Shown: positions 17,801 to 26,083, numbered from the stretch's first letter. The stretch is DNA of 64,000 nt from Microcoleus sp. FACHB-1515 (GCF_014696105.1 NZ_JACJPO010000038.1:1-64000); one strand, 5' to 3'. Numbers and translations: made by a program. The notes: generated by a model not told the origin, from the sequence alone.

Positions 17801-19441
17801 ATCAGCGATCGTCAGCGATCAGAATCAGCTTTGCGCGATCGCGAAACGCGCCTGCGCCTGATTCTCGAAAGCGCCAAGGACTACGCCATCATTACGCTTG
17901 ACCTCAACGGACGCCTCACCAGTTGGAACACGGGCGCACAGCGACTTCTGGGCTACACCGAAGCTGAGATCATCGGGCAACACGGCAGAATTATTTTCAC
18001 ACCCGAAGATCAAGCGGCAGGCAAAGCCGAAGAAGAAATGCGAATTGCCCTCGCGCAAGGCCGCGCCGAAAACGAACGCTGGCACGTCCGCAAAGACCAA
18101 AGCTGCTTTTGGGGCAGCGGACTGGTCATGCCCATGCACGACGAAGCCCGTAACGTTCAAGGCTTGCTCAAAATCATGCAGGATAAAACTGCTGAACGCC
18201 AAGCAGCACAAGAGCGCGAAGCGTTGCTGGAGCGCGAAAGAGCCGCTCGCGAACAAGCCGAAGCCGCCAACCGCATTAAAGATGAATTTCTCGCCGTTCT
18301 CTCACACGAACTTCGCACCCCGCTCAACCCGATTTTGGGCTGGTCGCAACTGCTGCGCGGCGGCAAGCTCGATGCGACCAAAACCAATCAGGCACTCGAA
18401 GCGATCGAACGCAACGCTCGTCTGCAAACGCAACTGATCGAAGATTTGCTCGACGTATCCCGCATTCTGCGCGGCAAACTCAGCCTCAACATGGAGCCAG
18501 TGCCGTTTGCCAGCATCATCGAAGCGGCGATCGACACGGTTCGCCTTGCCGCCGAAGCCAAATCCATCCGGATTCACGTGGATCTTGCCGCGATCGATCC
18601 GGTCTTGGGCGATGCGGCTCGCCTTCAGCAGATCGTGTGGAACCTGCTCACCAACGCGATTAAGTTTACGCCTTCTGGCGGGCGTGTCGAAGTGAAGTTG
18701 GCAGGGCTGGAAGATGAAGCAGAAAGAATGCAGTCCGATCGGCCTTCCTCAGCCCTCGGCTCTCAGCCTGTCGCCCGTCTCACCGTTTCCGATACGGGCA
18801 TCGGCATCTCCCCTGACTTTCTGCCCCATATGTTCGACTATTTTCGACAGGCAGACGGCGCAACCACGCGCAAATTTGGCGGGCTGGGTTTGGGACTGGC
18901 GATCGTCCGCAACTTGGTTGAACTGCACGGCGGCAGCGTTTCCGCTAGCAGCGCAGGCGAGGGTCAAGGCGCAACCTTCACCGTCGAACTACCGCTCCTC
19001 AAAACTGCCGACCCTCGGCCTCTGACCTCCGACCTCCCCGCTTCCTCCTCCGACTTCCCCCTCGCCGGAGTGCAAATTCTTCTGGTCGATGACGAAGCTG
19101 ACACTCGCGATGTCACTGCGTTTACGCTGGAGGCAGCAGGTGCGATCGTCACTCAGGCCAGTTCTGCGATCGAAGCCCTCCAAATTTTTGAAACCGTCAA
19201 GCCAAACCTGCTGATTAGCGATATTGGAATGCCGCAGATGGACGGCTATGCGCTGATGCAGCAGTTGCGATCGAATCTGCGGCAAACCGGAACCAAGGCG
19301 ATTGCCCTGACTGCCTACGCTGGGGAAATCAATCAGCGGCAAGCGATCGCAGCAGGATTTCAGCGACATCTAGCCAAACCTGTTGACCCCGATGAGCTGA
19401 TTGCCACGATCGCCGCTTTGCTCGATCGCGAATTCTGCTAA
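14891..19441 (+). CDS. multi-PAS hybrid sensor histidine kinase with two kinase cores and two receivers
   Basis: Soluble signalling protein of about 1,510 aa. In order: PAS (about 20-150); HisKA with VSHEFRTPLTL (His near 170) and HATPase with NLLSNAFKFT (near 280); receiver 1 (about 433-555, phospho-Asp in LSDVMMP near 482); PAS (563-690); PAS (690-815); coiled coil rich in EE and QQ; PAS (860-985); PAS (985-1105); second HisKA with LSHELRTPLNP (near 1137) and HATPase with NLLTNAIKFT; receiver 2 (about 1395-1512, Asp in ISDIGMP near 1440). No membrane helix is seen. The start is unclear: GGAAGGAG favours TTG 14906 or GTG 14912 over GTG 14891. The stop overlaps the convergent RTX-like gene by 4 bp. 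Confidence 0.9.
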   Translation: MEGARLFVNFEQPEKKREETAQSADLYRRQLEVVCNNATLAIFIMNEQQQCTYMNPAAEKLTGYSLAEVQGRALHDIIHHTHPDGTPYPLEECPIDRALPQNNQEQGEEVFVHKDGHFYPVAYTASPIRDASGIVGTIIEVRDISEEKAAAQAREELDRAKTIFFSNVSHEFRTPLTLMLSPLEEMLAAATEDERSQLEAIYRNGQRLLKLVNTLLDFSRIEAGRIQAAYEPIDLARFTIELASSFQSALVQAGIRFTIDCPPLSEAVYVDRDMWEKIVLNLLSNAFKFTLAGEISVRLREQGDRVELTVQDTGVGIPAEALPHLFDRFYRVPEARGRSYEGSGIGLSLVQELVKLHSGTIAVSSQLDQGTTFTVSIPTGSAHLPIDRITPSTPRPVNASAYITAAGDRQSPVISKPILDQDLPEQTSHRRTAHILLADDNSDMRDYIRRLLSQQYAVTAVADGEAAIAQIRQQQPDLILSDVMMPKLDGFGLLAALRADAQLQHIPVILLSARAGEEARIEGLQAGADDYIIKPFTARELLARVDAALERDRLRKQAESALRDREQFFKNLTNTVPISLWTARPDGALDFISQPWLDYTGMNFDPENQASWAEVLHPDDRAMTNDRWLTCIRSGDSAYEVTHRVRRADGEYRWCITCALLTRDSQGNPLRWYGSTIDIHGQKQIETALSASEERFRLATQAVDALVFDYDVQTGEVYRSEKLYDLIGVHPEAAPVAAQWWFDRIHPDDAARLQTLRPSLFDSTIDRYETEYRVRHADNRWITVWEQGCLLRNEAGAVMRIVGATKDISDRKQAEQQLQEAYEELAASNEELQVAEEELRQQNEELAIAHQTAAAEKQRYQDLFSFAPDGYVVTDTSGKIEEANQAIATLLRVQPADLLKQPLANYVPVDDRFTFRSLVYLLKQNPQRHRQTDELHLQPLSGNPFPAAITIAAVCDRQNQAIALRWMIRDISDRQRSESALRDRETRLRLILESAKDYAIITLDLNGRLTSWNTGAQRLLGYTEAEIIGQHGRIIFTPEDQAAGKAEEEMRIALAQGRAENERWHVRKDQSCFWGSGLVMPMHDEARNVQGLLKIMQDKTAERQAAQEREALLERERAAREQAEAANRIKDEFLAVLSHELRTPLNPILGWSQLLRGGKLDATKTNQALEAIERNARLQTQLIEDLLDVSRILRGKLSLNMEPVPFASIIEAAIDTVRLAAEAKSIRIHVDLAAIDPVLGDAARLQQIVWNLLTNAIKFTPSGGRVEVKLAGLEDEAERMQSDRPSSALGSQPVARLTVSDTGIGISPDFLPHMFDYFRQADGATTRKFGGLGLGLAIVRNLVELHGGSVSASSAGEGQGATFTVELPLLKTADPRPLTSDLPASSSDFPLAGVQILLVDDEADTRDVTAFTLEAAGAIVTQASSAIEALQIFETVKPNLLISDIGMPQMDGYALMQQLRSNLRQTGTKAIALTAYAGEINQRQAIAAGFQRHLAKPVDPDELIATIAALLDREFC

Positions 19442-20511
19442 TTCGTCACAAAGCTGTTTGCCGTCACGGTGCTGGCCTGAACTCCGCTCAAGGTGGCTAG
19501 AATTTCGTTGCTGTTCCGCAGGCGAATGACCGTATCGCGGCTGGCTGTGCCTGTGCCCTGACTGATGCTGAGTTGCTGAAAAGTCATGCCTGTCAACTGC
19601 ATCCAGTCTTGGCCGATCGTGAAATCAGTGATGCGATCGCTGCCCGTTCCGGCTGTGAGAACAAAGCGATCGCGCCCGATGCCGCCCGTGAGCGTGTCGC
19701 TTCCCTGTCCACCGCGCAGCAAATCGTCGCCGCTCAGTCCGACAATTTGGTCGTTGCCGCCTTGACCGTTGATCACGTCGTTGGAGCGATCGTATCCCCA
19801 AACCATATTGTTGAGGTCGTTCAAAAACGTCACGGTATTGCGGTTGTAGAGATGGCTTTGGATGCTGTTCGCATCAAATACATCAAAGCTGTCATCCACT
19901 CGGCTCTGACCGTGAAAGCGAATGTTGCCTGCGTTGACCGATGCGCCAGTGGTAATTTGCAGGTTGTCCAGATTTTCCAGGCTGAAGTTGCGTAGTGTCA
20001 CTTGTGTTTGCGACACGCCTTCAAAGCTAATCACCAAATCGCTACCCTGCTGCGTCAACAGCATGTTGCGAGCGATCAATCCTTCACCTTGAAATTCGAT
20101 CGTGTCCAGATTGGCGATCGCTGCCGCTGTTGGAACAGACCCAATGCCAATTCCGCCAAAGTCGGTGATTGTGTCCAATCCGTCGCCAGCGCGAATGATG
20201 AATATGTCGCTGTCTCCGCCTCCGGTCAGTTCATCGTTTCCCAAACTGCCCAGGATCGTATCGTTGCCGCCCATGCCGTTGATTCGATCGCTGCTGTTGC
20301 CGCCGCTAATCCGATTCGCGCTGGCATTTCCAGTCAGCATCAGCGGCGTTACGGTTGGCATTGACACAGTCGGCGGTGGCACGATCACAGGAGGCACGAT
20401 CGAAGGACGGCTAGCGCGATTGGGCGGAATCATCACCGGAGGCTGAAGGGCAGCAAGCGATCGCGTCAGTGGTGTATCGCCAAAATTAAGCCAGTTGATT
20501 TGGGTGGTCAT
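19438..20511 (-). CDS. RTX/hemolysin-type calcium-binding protein, 357 aa
   Basis: Two clusters of nonapeptide-like calcium-binding repeats are visible: near residues 70-105 (GGNSSDRINGMGGNDTILG, LGNDELTGGGDSD) and near 245-290 (GQGGNDQIVG, GDDLLRGGQGSDTLTGG). Each is followed by an ITDF-type segment as in RTX C-terminal repeats. The N-terminal part has a proline-rich stretch (PPVIVPPPTV). Such proteins are normally exported without a cleaved signal by a type I system, but no ABC/HlyD genes are in this window. No enzymatic domain is seen, so it may be structural or surface-associated. The starts at ATG 20511 and the overlap with the kinase stop are clear. Confidence 0.85.
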   Translation of the reverse strand: MTTQINWLNFGDTPLTRSLAALQPPVMIPPNRASRPSIVPPVIVPPPTVSMPTVTPLMLTGNASANRISGGNSSDRINGMGGNDTILGSLGNDELTGGGDSDIFIIRAGDGLDTITDFGGIGIGSVPTAAAIANLDTIEFQGEGLIARNMLLTQQGSDLVISFEGVSQTQVTLRNFSLENLDNLQITTGASVNAGNIRFHGQSRVDDSFDVFDANSIQSHLYNRNTVTFLNDLNNMVWGYDRSNDVINGQGGNDQIVGLSGDDLLRGGQGSDTLTGGIGRDRFVLTAGTGSDRITDFTIGQDWMQLTGMTFQQLSISQGTGTASRDTVIRLRNSNEILATLSGVQASTVTANSFVTN

Positions 20512-20682
20512 GTCTTTTCTAAATGACTTGAGGCAGCGTTTGCAGGACGTTTCTTCAAGCTAGAAGACAAAACGTTTTAATAACAGATAGGAATTAACGA
20601 TCGAGGCGATCAGGCGATCTGAATGATTCAGCGGAAATACGGTTGGCGATTATTGGAACACGCGATCGAGCAGAATTTTTTC

Positions 20683-20713
20683 AAAAAAAGATGAGCCTGA
20701 TCTCAAGCTCATC
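20683..20713 (-). terminator. intrinsic terminator of the 86-aa gene
   Basis: On the minus strand GATGAGC pairs with GCTCATC across a 10-base loop and is followed by seven T. It lies 24 bp after the stop of the gene at 20737-20997. Confidence 0.8.
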
Positions 20714-20736
20714 CATTACTGATTCAAATATTCAGT

Positions 20737-20997
20737 TTAGAAGCTGTAGCGCTCATCGAGCCAAACACGCACCTCTTGCTCGGACGTAAAGCTGAGCGAT
20801 CGATTGGTCTTCGGGTCAAAAACGCGCCAGTTGTCTTCACGAATGCGCTGAATTTTCGGATCGGAATTGCCAGCGAAGAAGGTGATCAACTGCTGCCAAA
20901 GCTGATTGATTTCTTTACGAGGATTACGGCTGCTGCTTGCGTTCGATCGTGCTGTAATTTGTGGAGTGCTGTGAATGAATTCGTGTGTTGCTCTCAT
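20737..20997 (-). CDS. small conserved-looking protein, 86 aa
   Basis: No named family is recognised. The C-terminal half (EINQLWQQLITFFAGNSDPKIQRIREDN and WRVFDPKTNRSLSF) looks like a compact soluble domain with a short helix and a beta-rich segment ending in EQEVRVWLDERYSF. The N-terminal 27 residues are rich in Ser, Thr and Arg and look disordered. The gene has its own intrinsic terminator, and its ATG at 20997 is preceded by GGAGCC within AAGAGGAGCCAGAGAAA, a fair ribosome binding site. The independent terminator argues for a monocistronic unit. Confidence 0.7.
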   Translation of the reverse strand: MRATHEFIHSTPQITARSNASSSRNPRKEINQLWQQLITFFAGNSDPKIQRIREDNWRVFDPKTNRSLSFTSEQEVRVWLDERYSF

Positions 20998-21153
20998 TTT
21001 CTCTGGCTCCTCTTTGAGGATTCAATTCTTCTTTTTCTTGCCACTCTTTTAATATATAAAACCGTTTACAAAGGTTCAAAATACGATACGCATCACATCT
21101 ATGAATGTCTTGCATGGAAGTTCAGCCCTGCGAATGAGCGCGATTTTGCTCAC

Positions 21154-21178
21154 AAAAAAAGGGGTTCTGTGAACCCCT
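21154..21178 (-). terminator. intrinsic terminator of psaC
   Basis: On the minus strand AGGGGTTC pairs with GAACCCCT across a 3-base loop, followed by seven T. It lies about 37 bp after the psaC stop, with nothing else between. Confidence 0.85.
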
Positions 21179-21214
21179 GATCGATTACTTCGCGTTGAAT
21201 GGGCGTGAATGACG

Positions 21215-21508
<294 letters not shown>

Positions 21509-22079
21509 GCGCTTGGGCTGAACCCCCTACCAAGACCGATCGACTGAGTGTTCGCCGAACTTCCAGCCAAAGCCGAAAAGTTCGATTGGCATTAGTTTAC
21601 AGCAGCGCTTTTACCCGATTCTGCAATCTGACAGAAAACTTCAAACAACGTAATGTTGGAGATCTACAGAAGATAAGCGTTGCATCGACTAGCGTACAGG
21701 CCGACGCAGCAGGCGCAGGCACATCCCAAAGCGTTAGGCGTTCTCTTTTGCATTGGGCGAGGGATACTTGGGCAGGGACGCTGAAAGCACAAAACACACC
21801 CGTAAACAGCAGCGCCAGCAAAGACGTTTGCATTCCTGAAGTCATCGCTTCTTGACTGATTTGGCGCAGGAAGGGGAAAACCGATCGCGGCACAGGGTTC
21901 ATCACGGCTGCCGCTACTTCTCGGCGGAAAAGCGTCTGAATCATTTCTTGCAACGTGGCGAATCGCCGCCAGCCGATCTGCCCATCTACTTGCTCATCGT
22001 TTCACCCCTAGATGTGAATGGCAGTTATCACTACTCCAAGGCTTGGTACATCGTGATCCGATTCGGTGCACAAGCTGAA
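21509..22079. other. stretch of about 570 bp without a firm gene
   Basis: Apart from the low-confidence small exported-protein frame at 21597-21845, nothing convincing is seen. The stretch carries few HIP1 octamers and no terminator was found for the upstream minus-strand gene. Confidence 0.4.
21597..21845 (-). CDS. possible small exported protein, 82 aa (weak)
   Basis: From ATG 21845, or ATG 21833, the frame encodes a signal-peptide-like start: a hydrophobic core LLALLFTGVFCAFSV and a VSLAQ that could be a cleavage site. The rest has several Cys (SACTLVDATLIFCRSP, RCLKF) but no known motif. The ribosome binding site is weak (AAGAAG). It lies about 140 bp upstream of psaC on the same strand. 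It may be a chance frame. Confidence 0.25.
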   Translation of the reverse strand: MTSGMQTSLLALLFTGVFCAFSVPAQVSLAQCKRERLTLWDVPAPAASACTLVDATLIFCRSPTLRCLKFSVRLQNRVKALL

Positions 22080-22766
22080 TCACAAAGTTGCGGTCAAGTT
22101 TGCAACGATCGCGACACAGTCTTGAACCGGAGCGCGGTTTTGCATCGCTTCCACCAGCGCATCGTAAGCCGATCGATGCGTTTCAAGCAGCGCTTTGGCC
22201 TGAAGTGCTGCCCATCGCGCTTTGAGTTGCGCCTCAGTCAGGGGTCGGCGAAGCTGCTGCCACAGTAGAACGAGCTTGGCGCGATCGTCTGCACCGCCTT
22301 CTGCCGCACCATAAACTAAATCTTCCGCCGCAACTCCGGCCATCCAAACAGTGCAGAGGCGATCGATCGTTTGTGTGGAAATTGTGCCGCCTGCGATTTC
22401 TGCTTCGATCGCCGTCGTGTCAAAGCTGACGCCGCCCGCTCCAACTTGACCTTGCCGCCACGCTTCCCACGCGCTCAGCGTGTAGCCCGTCACGGGAATG
22501 TCGAGCAGCAAGGCGGCGAGGAAATGTCCGGCTTCGTGGCGAATGACGCGATCGCGATGGTCAGGCGAAAAGCGAGCCAGGCTATCGAGCAAAAGGGCAC
22601 GGCCTTGACCTTGAAAACTCCAGGTGTCGATCGTTGCCAGTCCGAGAATGCTAGCCATCACAACAGCAGGAACAGCAGGCGACAGATGCACCAGCGGCCC
22701 CAGCAGACTGGACATCACGAGAGTAAAAATAGTGATTGCGATCAGGTTCAGCGACAGTTGGTTCAC
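22080..22766 (-). CDS. membrane metalloprotease-like protein with HEAGH motif (M41-like, no ATPase)
   Basis: 228 aa from GTG 22766. Two hydrophobic segments near the N-terminus (about 5-45) precede the zinc motif in IRHEAGHFLAALLLDIP, with a possible third ligand in MAGVAAEDLVYG and GGADDRAKL. This layout matches the peptidase half of FtsH (M41) but without the AAA+ ATPase, a type known in cyanobacteria and plastids (FtsHi-like or small M41 homologues). The role is unknown. Its GTG overlaps the TGA of the preceding VanY-type gene (GTGA), indicating translational coupling. The longer frame to 22844 would overlap that gene and is unlikely. Confidence 0.82.
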   Translation of the reverse strand: MNQLSLNLIAITIFTLVMSSLLGPLVHLSPAVPAVVMASILGLATIDTWSFQGQGRALLLDSLARFSPDHRDRVIRHEAGHFLAALLLDIPVTGYTLSAWEAWRQGQVGAGGVSFDTTAIEAEIAGGTISTQTIDRLCTVWMAGVAAEDLVYGAAEGGADDRAKLVLLWQQLRRPLTEAQLKARWAALQAKALLETHRSAYDALVEAMQNRAPVQDCVAIVANLTATL

Positions 22767-23626
22767 GGTTGCGATCGAGGTTGAGAACGAGCACGGTAAA
22801 AGGTTTCCAGGCTGGTGCGATCGCCAACAAACCGCCAGTGCCAAGGCTCATAGCTAACGCCCTGCGGATTATTGCGCGGAAACGACATCTCAAAGCCGTA
22901 GCGCGGCGCATTCTGCTGAAGCCAGCGAAATGCCGCTGTGTTTTGAAAGCTTTGCTGCAAGTCGGTAGCCGGATTTGCACCATCGCCAATGTCGATCGCG
23001 TATCCGGTGTGATGTTCACTGTAGCCTGGAGGGGCACTGACAGCGGCTCGCTGATGCACCTGCTGGCCGCGTTCGGCTTTCACATCGAAAAATATATGTT
23101 CCTGTTCGCTGAGCGATCGAAATCCTGAAATTGGCCGGAGCGCTATGCCTTGCGCGTTGGCCGCCTTCACCATTTCGACAAATCGCGTTGCAGCAGGCTG
23201 CCGAAGCTTGATGCTGCCGTCGGAAACGATCGCCGCCAGCGAAGCAGCGGGCGCTTGTGCATACGGAAAATGTCCGAGTAGCGGTGGAGGCAACGGGCTG
23301 GGCGTGACGGCAAGACGATCGGCAGACTGATCAAGTCCGGCAACGGCAGAAGAAGCAGAACGCCCGATCGAGGATTGAGCGATCGGCAACTGCATTTGCT
23401 GCCAAACCACAAATCCCAATGCAGCCGCACTCAAAACGACGGCTCCCCACAAGAACGGCAGCCGCAACGGACGCGATCGCGCAGGCGGAACGGAGGCATT
23501 CGGCTCGGCTCGAAGCGCTTCGGGGATGTCGTCACCGCGCAGCGAATTAGGCCGGGATGGTTTTTCAGAGCGATCGCGACGCGCTCCCGGAACGGTATCG
23601 ATCGAATCTACAGACTTGTTCTGCAC
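22763..23626 (-). CDS. D-alanyl-D-alanine carboxypeptidase, VanY/M15B family
   Basis: Zinc peptidase that trims peptidoglycan stem peptides. After a soluble, low-complexity N-terminus of about 55 residues comes one membrane helix (LPFLWGAVVLSAAALGFVV) and a linker, placing the catalytic domain outside the membrane. The M15B motifs are complete: SGFRSLSEQEHIF, SEHHTGYAIDIGD and EPWHWRFVG. The start is probably GTG 23626 (287 aa); an ATG-like start at 23671 adds 15 residues. The N-terminal linker contains SIDTVPGARRDRS, encoded by the short repeat at 23581-23600. The gene is coupled to the HEAGH protease downstream. Confidence 0.9.
   Translation of the reverse strand: MQNKSVDSIDTVPGARRDRSEKPSRPNSLRGDDIPEALRAEPNASVPPARSRPLRLPFLWGAVVLSAAALGFVVWQQMQLPIAQSSIGRSASSAVAGLDQSADRLAVTPSPLPPPLLGHFPYAQAPAASLAAIVSDGSIKLRQPAATRFVEMVKAANAQGIALRPISGFRSLSEQEHIFFDVKAERGQQVHQRAAVSAPPGYSEHHTGYAIDIGDGANPATDLQQSFQNTAAFRWLQQNAPRYGFEMSFPRNNPQGVSYEPWHWRFVGDRTSLETFYRARSQPRSQP
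23581..23600 (+). repeat. short interspersed repeat, copy 1
   Basis: Core GCGCTCCCGGAACGGTATCG, inside the VanY-type gene, where it encodes TVPGARRD-like residues on the minus strand. Identical to copy 3 at 46611-46630; copy 2 at 40441-40460 differs at one base in the opposite orientation. The flanks, including CGATCGCGA before the core, also match copy 3. Confidence 0.75.
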
Positions 23627-23740
23627 GCAGCAACCTCGTTCTTTTGACTCACGCGACTTTTGTGTTGCCACCCCTTCGTGATTGTAGACTGAGGCAGACC
23701 AGGCTTGCGGGTCTGCTTCTTGTCCTTTCCATTCTGTCGC

Positions 23741-24664
23741 ATGTCGGGTTTAGGTGTGAATCTGCTCAGACTGTATGCCCCACTGATAGGCTGGGTCGGC
23801 TTGGGTGTATTGCTCGGCTGGCAACTGCCGCAGCGAATTCCTGCTTTGCTCGGTAAATTTTTGTTTTGGATTGGCGTGCCGCTCAGCATCATTGGCTTTT
23901 TGCAGCAGGCAGATCTGCACGCAGCGGTGTGGATAGCGCCGATTGTAGCCTGGAGCGCAATCACGCTGAGTGCCAGTTTTGCTGGGCTGTGGCTGCGGCG
24001 ATCGCCCCTCAGTAAACCTACTCAAGGAAGCTTTCTGCTGTCAGCAATGGTCGGCAACACAGGCTATCTGGGCTATCCGGTTGTGCTAGCGCTGGTGGGC
24101 GAAAGATTTTTTGCCTGGGCGGTTTTGTACGACACGATCGGCAGCACGCTGGGCGCTTACGGATTGGGGGCTGCTTTGGCCGCTCGCTTTGGCAGCAAAA
24201 GCCGCAGCCGGAGTGAATTTTTGCTGGCCGTCATTAAGAATCCGGCTTTGTGGAGTTTTTGGATCGGGCTGGGATTGCGATCGATCGCGCTTCCCTCGGT
24301 GATGACGGATGTGCTGCGCGGCTGTGCCTGGACAATGATTGCGATCGCGCTGCTGCTGCTGGGAATGCGGCTGAGTCACATTCCGTCTGGCTTGAGCTTT
24401 CGCAGTGCTGCCGTCAGCCTGAGTATCAAAATGCTGATTGTGCCCTTGCTGGTGGGAATGGCGCTGCCGCGATTTGGCATTCATGGCGCACCGCAGTTGG
24501 TCTTGGTGCTGCAAATGGCGATGCCGCCTGCGTTTGCGACGCTGGTGTTGACGGAGGCATATGACCTCGATCGCGAACTGACCGTGACGGCACTGGCGAT
24601 CGGTTCAATTTTGCTGCTGGTGCTGCTTCCGGTTTGGCTGTGGCTTTTTTCCACCGAGATATAA
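23741..24664 (+). CDS. AEC-family permease (auxin efflux carrier type)
   Basis: About 307 residues from ATG 23741, with ten hydrophobic segments spread over the whole protein, as usual for bacterial AEC/PIN-like transporters of organic acids (malate permeases). Conserved features include an early NTGYLGYPVVLAL segment, typical of the helix-breaking crossover, and the C-terminal PPAFATLVLTEAYDLD. Transported substrate cannot be told. The gene is divergent from the VanY-type gene, with about 110 bp between starts. An upstream GTG/ATG at 23705 would add 12 residues and is less likely. Confidence 0.85.
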   Translation: MSGLGVNLLRLYAPLIGWVGLGVLLGWQLPQRIPALLGKFLFWIGVPLSIIGFLQQADLHAAVWIAPIVAWSAITLSASFAGLWLRRSPLSKPTQGSFLLSAMVGNTGYLGYPVVLALVGERFFAWAVLYDTIGSTLGAYGLGAALAARFGSKSRSRSEFLLAVIKNPALWSFWIGLGLRSIALPSVMTDVLRGCAWTMIAIALLLLGMRLSHIPSGLSFRSAAVSLSIKMLIVPLLVGMALPRFGIHGAPQLVLVLQMAMPPAFATLVLTEAYDLDRELTVTALAIGSILLLVLLPVWLWLFSTEI

Positions 24665-24736
24665 CAAATTCGCTCAATCTTAGAAATTAAGCGGGAAAGC
24701 TGCGGATAGCCGGATGGAGTGGCGATCGAATCAGTT

Positions 24737-25189
24737 TCAACCGACCCAATTGACATCGCCATCCGTTGATTTCACCGAGGGCAACGGCTTCGAGATCGGC
24801 GCCTCTCGGCGGACAAAGCGATCGGGCGTTGGAGCAGGACGAACAGGCTCAACTGGTGGTGCAGGCGAATTGACACGAGCAGCTTCGGCCTGCTTGCGGC
24901 GTTCGGGCACGACAAGCTTCTTCATAAAGTAGTCGATCGTTTGCTGCTTGACCCAGCCGCGAGTTGCCAAAATTTCACCAAACTTCATCGGTGTGCCTTC
25001 TTGCTTGGCGAGGTGCTGATCGTTGAGGGCAACGTCAATTTGGGCTTTGGTGAGCAGTCCGGCTTCAACCAGATAGTCGCCGAGCCGTTTGCGAGCTTGT
25101 CGATCGCCAGCTTGCGAGGCGGCCTGCTGGTGCGCCTTGCCGATAACAGACACTTTAGAAACTGGGTTGCGATCGATTCTGTCACGCAT
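24737..25189 (-). CDS. PilB/GspE N-terminal-domain-like protein, 150 aa
   Basis: The central part (about residues 33-95) matches the N-terminal MshEN/T2SSE_N-type fold: RLGDYLVEAGLLTKAQIDVAL followed by FGEILATRGWVKQQTIDYFMKK. In PilB and MshE this domain binds regulators such as c-di-GMP, but the ATPase is absent here. The C-terminus is proline-rich and unstructured (PAPPVEPVRPAPTPDRF). No membrane segment is seen. A role in pilus or exopolysaccharide regulation is possible by analogy only. The start at ATG 25189 has a modest ribosome binding site (GGAGTG). Confidence 0.65.
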   Translation of the reverse strand: MRDRIDRNPVSKVSVIGKAHQQAASQAGDRQARKRLGDYLVEAGLLTKAQIDVALNDQHLAKQEGTPMKFGEILATRGWVKQQTIDYFMKKLVVPERRKQAEAARVNSPAPPVEPVRPAPTPDRFVRREAPISKPLPSVKSTDGDVNWVG

Positions 25190-25504
25190 AACTCACTCCG
25201 AAAATCCGCTTGAAAATGAGATGAAGTTGCTTACAGTGCTTGAGTGGTGGGCACTATGTCAGGCTGGTAGGGCGACGAAGCGCCGAGCCGCAGCCAAGCA
25301 CTTGCGATCGCATCTTTACTCAAGCGTAGGTTTACCAAAATCAGCCCTCCGAGTCGCTTCTAGCTTCTGCTTTCCAGGAAACTGACGGAGTTTGGGTATC
25401 GATATTCTATATTCCGGGCTGTGGTTTCACATAGTATAGCAACTAATTCATTAAAGCTTTACCTAATTTGATGCGTCTTGCGCCTTGACGTTTTGCTTCA
25501 GGAA
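25190..25504. other. gene-free stretch with a possible structured RNA
   Basis: About 315 bp. No open frame of quality is present. AGTGCTTG (25235-25242) can pair with CAAGCACT (25295-25302), enclosing an inner hairpin with GGCT/AGCC and GGCG/CGCC arms. The right part (25390-25480) is A/T-rich and could hold the promoter of the minus-strand gene at 24737-25189. Confidence 0.4.
25235..25302. other. candidate structured RNA or leader element
   Basis: An 8-bp perfect closing stem (25235-25242 with 25295-25302) encloses further complementary arms: GGCT 25263-25266 with AGCC 25286-25289 and GGCG with CGCC around an ACGAAG loop. It lies in the leader of the minus-strand gene at 24737-25189. No known RNA family was recognised. 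Transcription strand is unknown. Confidence 0.3.
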
Positions 25505-26083
25505 TCACTTGCTTTGAGGCGTGACGACCTGAGCGCCATGACTGCGGGGATCTGCCGATCCGGATGTTTCGATCGGCACTTCGACCTGTGAGGTTTGACC
25601 GTTGGTTTGCAGATGCGGCAGCGGCACATCGGCAATAAGCGCATCGAGATTTTCTGCGACAATGCTGCGCGGCTGTTCGCCGACCGAACTGGCGATCGAT
25701 TCTCCTTTTCCATTGAGAAAGACAAAGTGCGGAATGCCATCAACCCGATAGTGCAACATTTCAGGCAGCCACTTGGAGTTATCGACGTTGAGCATAACGA
25801 AGTTGACGCGATCGTCATACTCCTGCTTAAGCGCATACAGGTCGGGAGCCATTGCCTGACACGAGGTACACCAGTTGGCATAGAACTCCATCAAGGTTGG
25901 TTTACCGTTTGCCAAGGCGGTTTCGAGCGGCATTGCAGACTCGGCCATTGCCGTGAGCGAACTCGCGTTTGTCTTAGAATTGAGGCCAAAAAAGACTGCA
26001 ACGCTCAGCCCGATCGCCACCAAAACAATTAATAAGTTACGCAGGCGTGCTGCGATTCCAGTTGAATTTGAGCCAGCCGTCAT
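25505..26083 (-). CDS. txlA: TxlA/HCF164-type membrane-anchored thioredoxin-like protein
   Basis: 192 aa with an N-terminal hydrophobic anchor (LLIVLVAIGLSVAVFFGL, about residues 17-34) and a lumenal/periplasmic thioredoxin domain with the WCTSC site in EFYANWCTSCQAMAPDL, plus the cis-proline GIPHFVFLNGKGE. This is the pattern of cyanobacterial TxlA, the relative of plastid HCF164 needed for cytochrome b6f assembly and thylakoid redox balance (family knowledge). The last 40 residues are a polar tail. It is divergent from the NIL ferredoxin gene, with a shared 60-bp spacer. Confidence 0.88.
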   Translation of the reverse strand: MTAGSNSTGIAARLRNLLIVLVAIGLSVAVFFGLNSKTNASSLTAMAESAMPLETALANGKPTLMEFYANWCTSCQAMAPDLYALKQEYDDRVNFVMLNVDNSKWLPEMLHYRVDGIPHFVFLNGKGESIASSVGEQPRSIVAENLDALIADVPLPHLQTNGQTSQVEVPIETSGSADPRSHGAQVVTPQSK

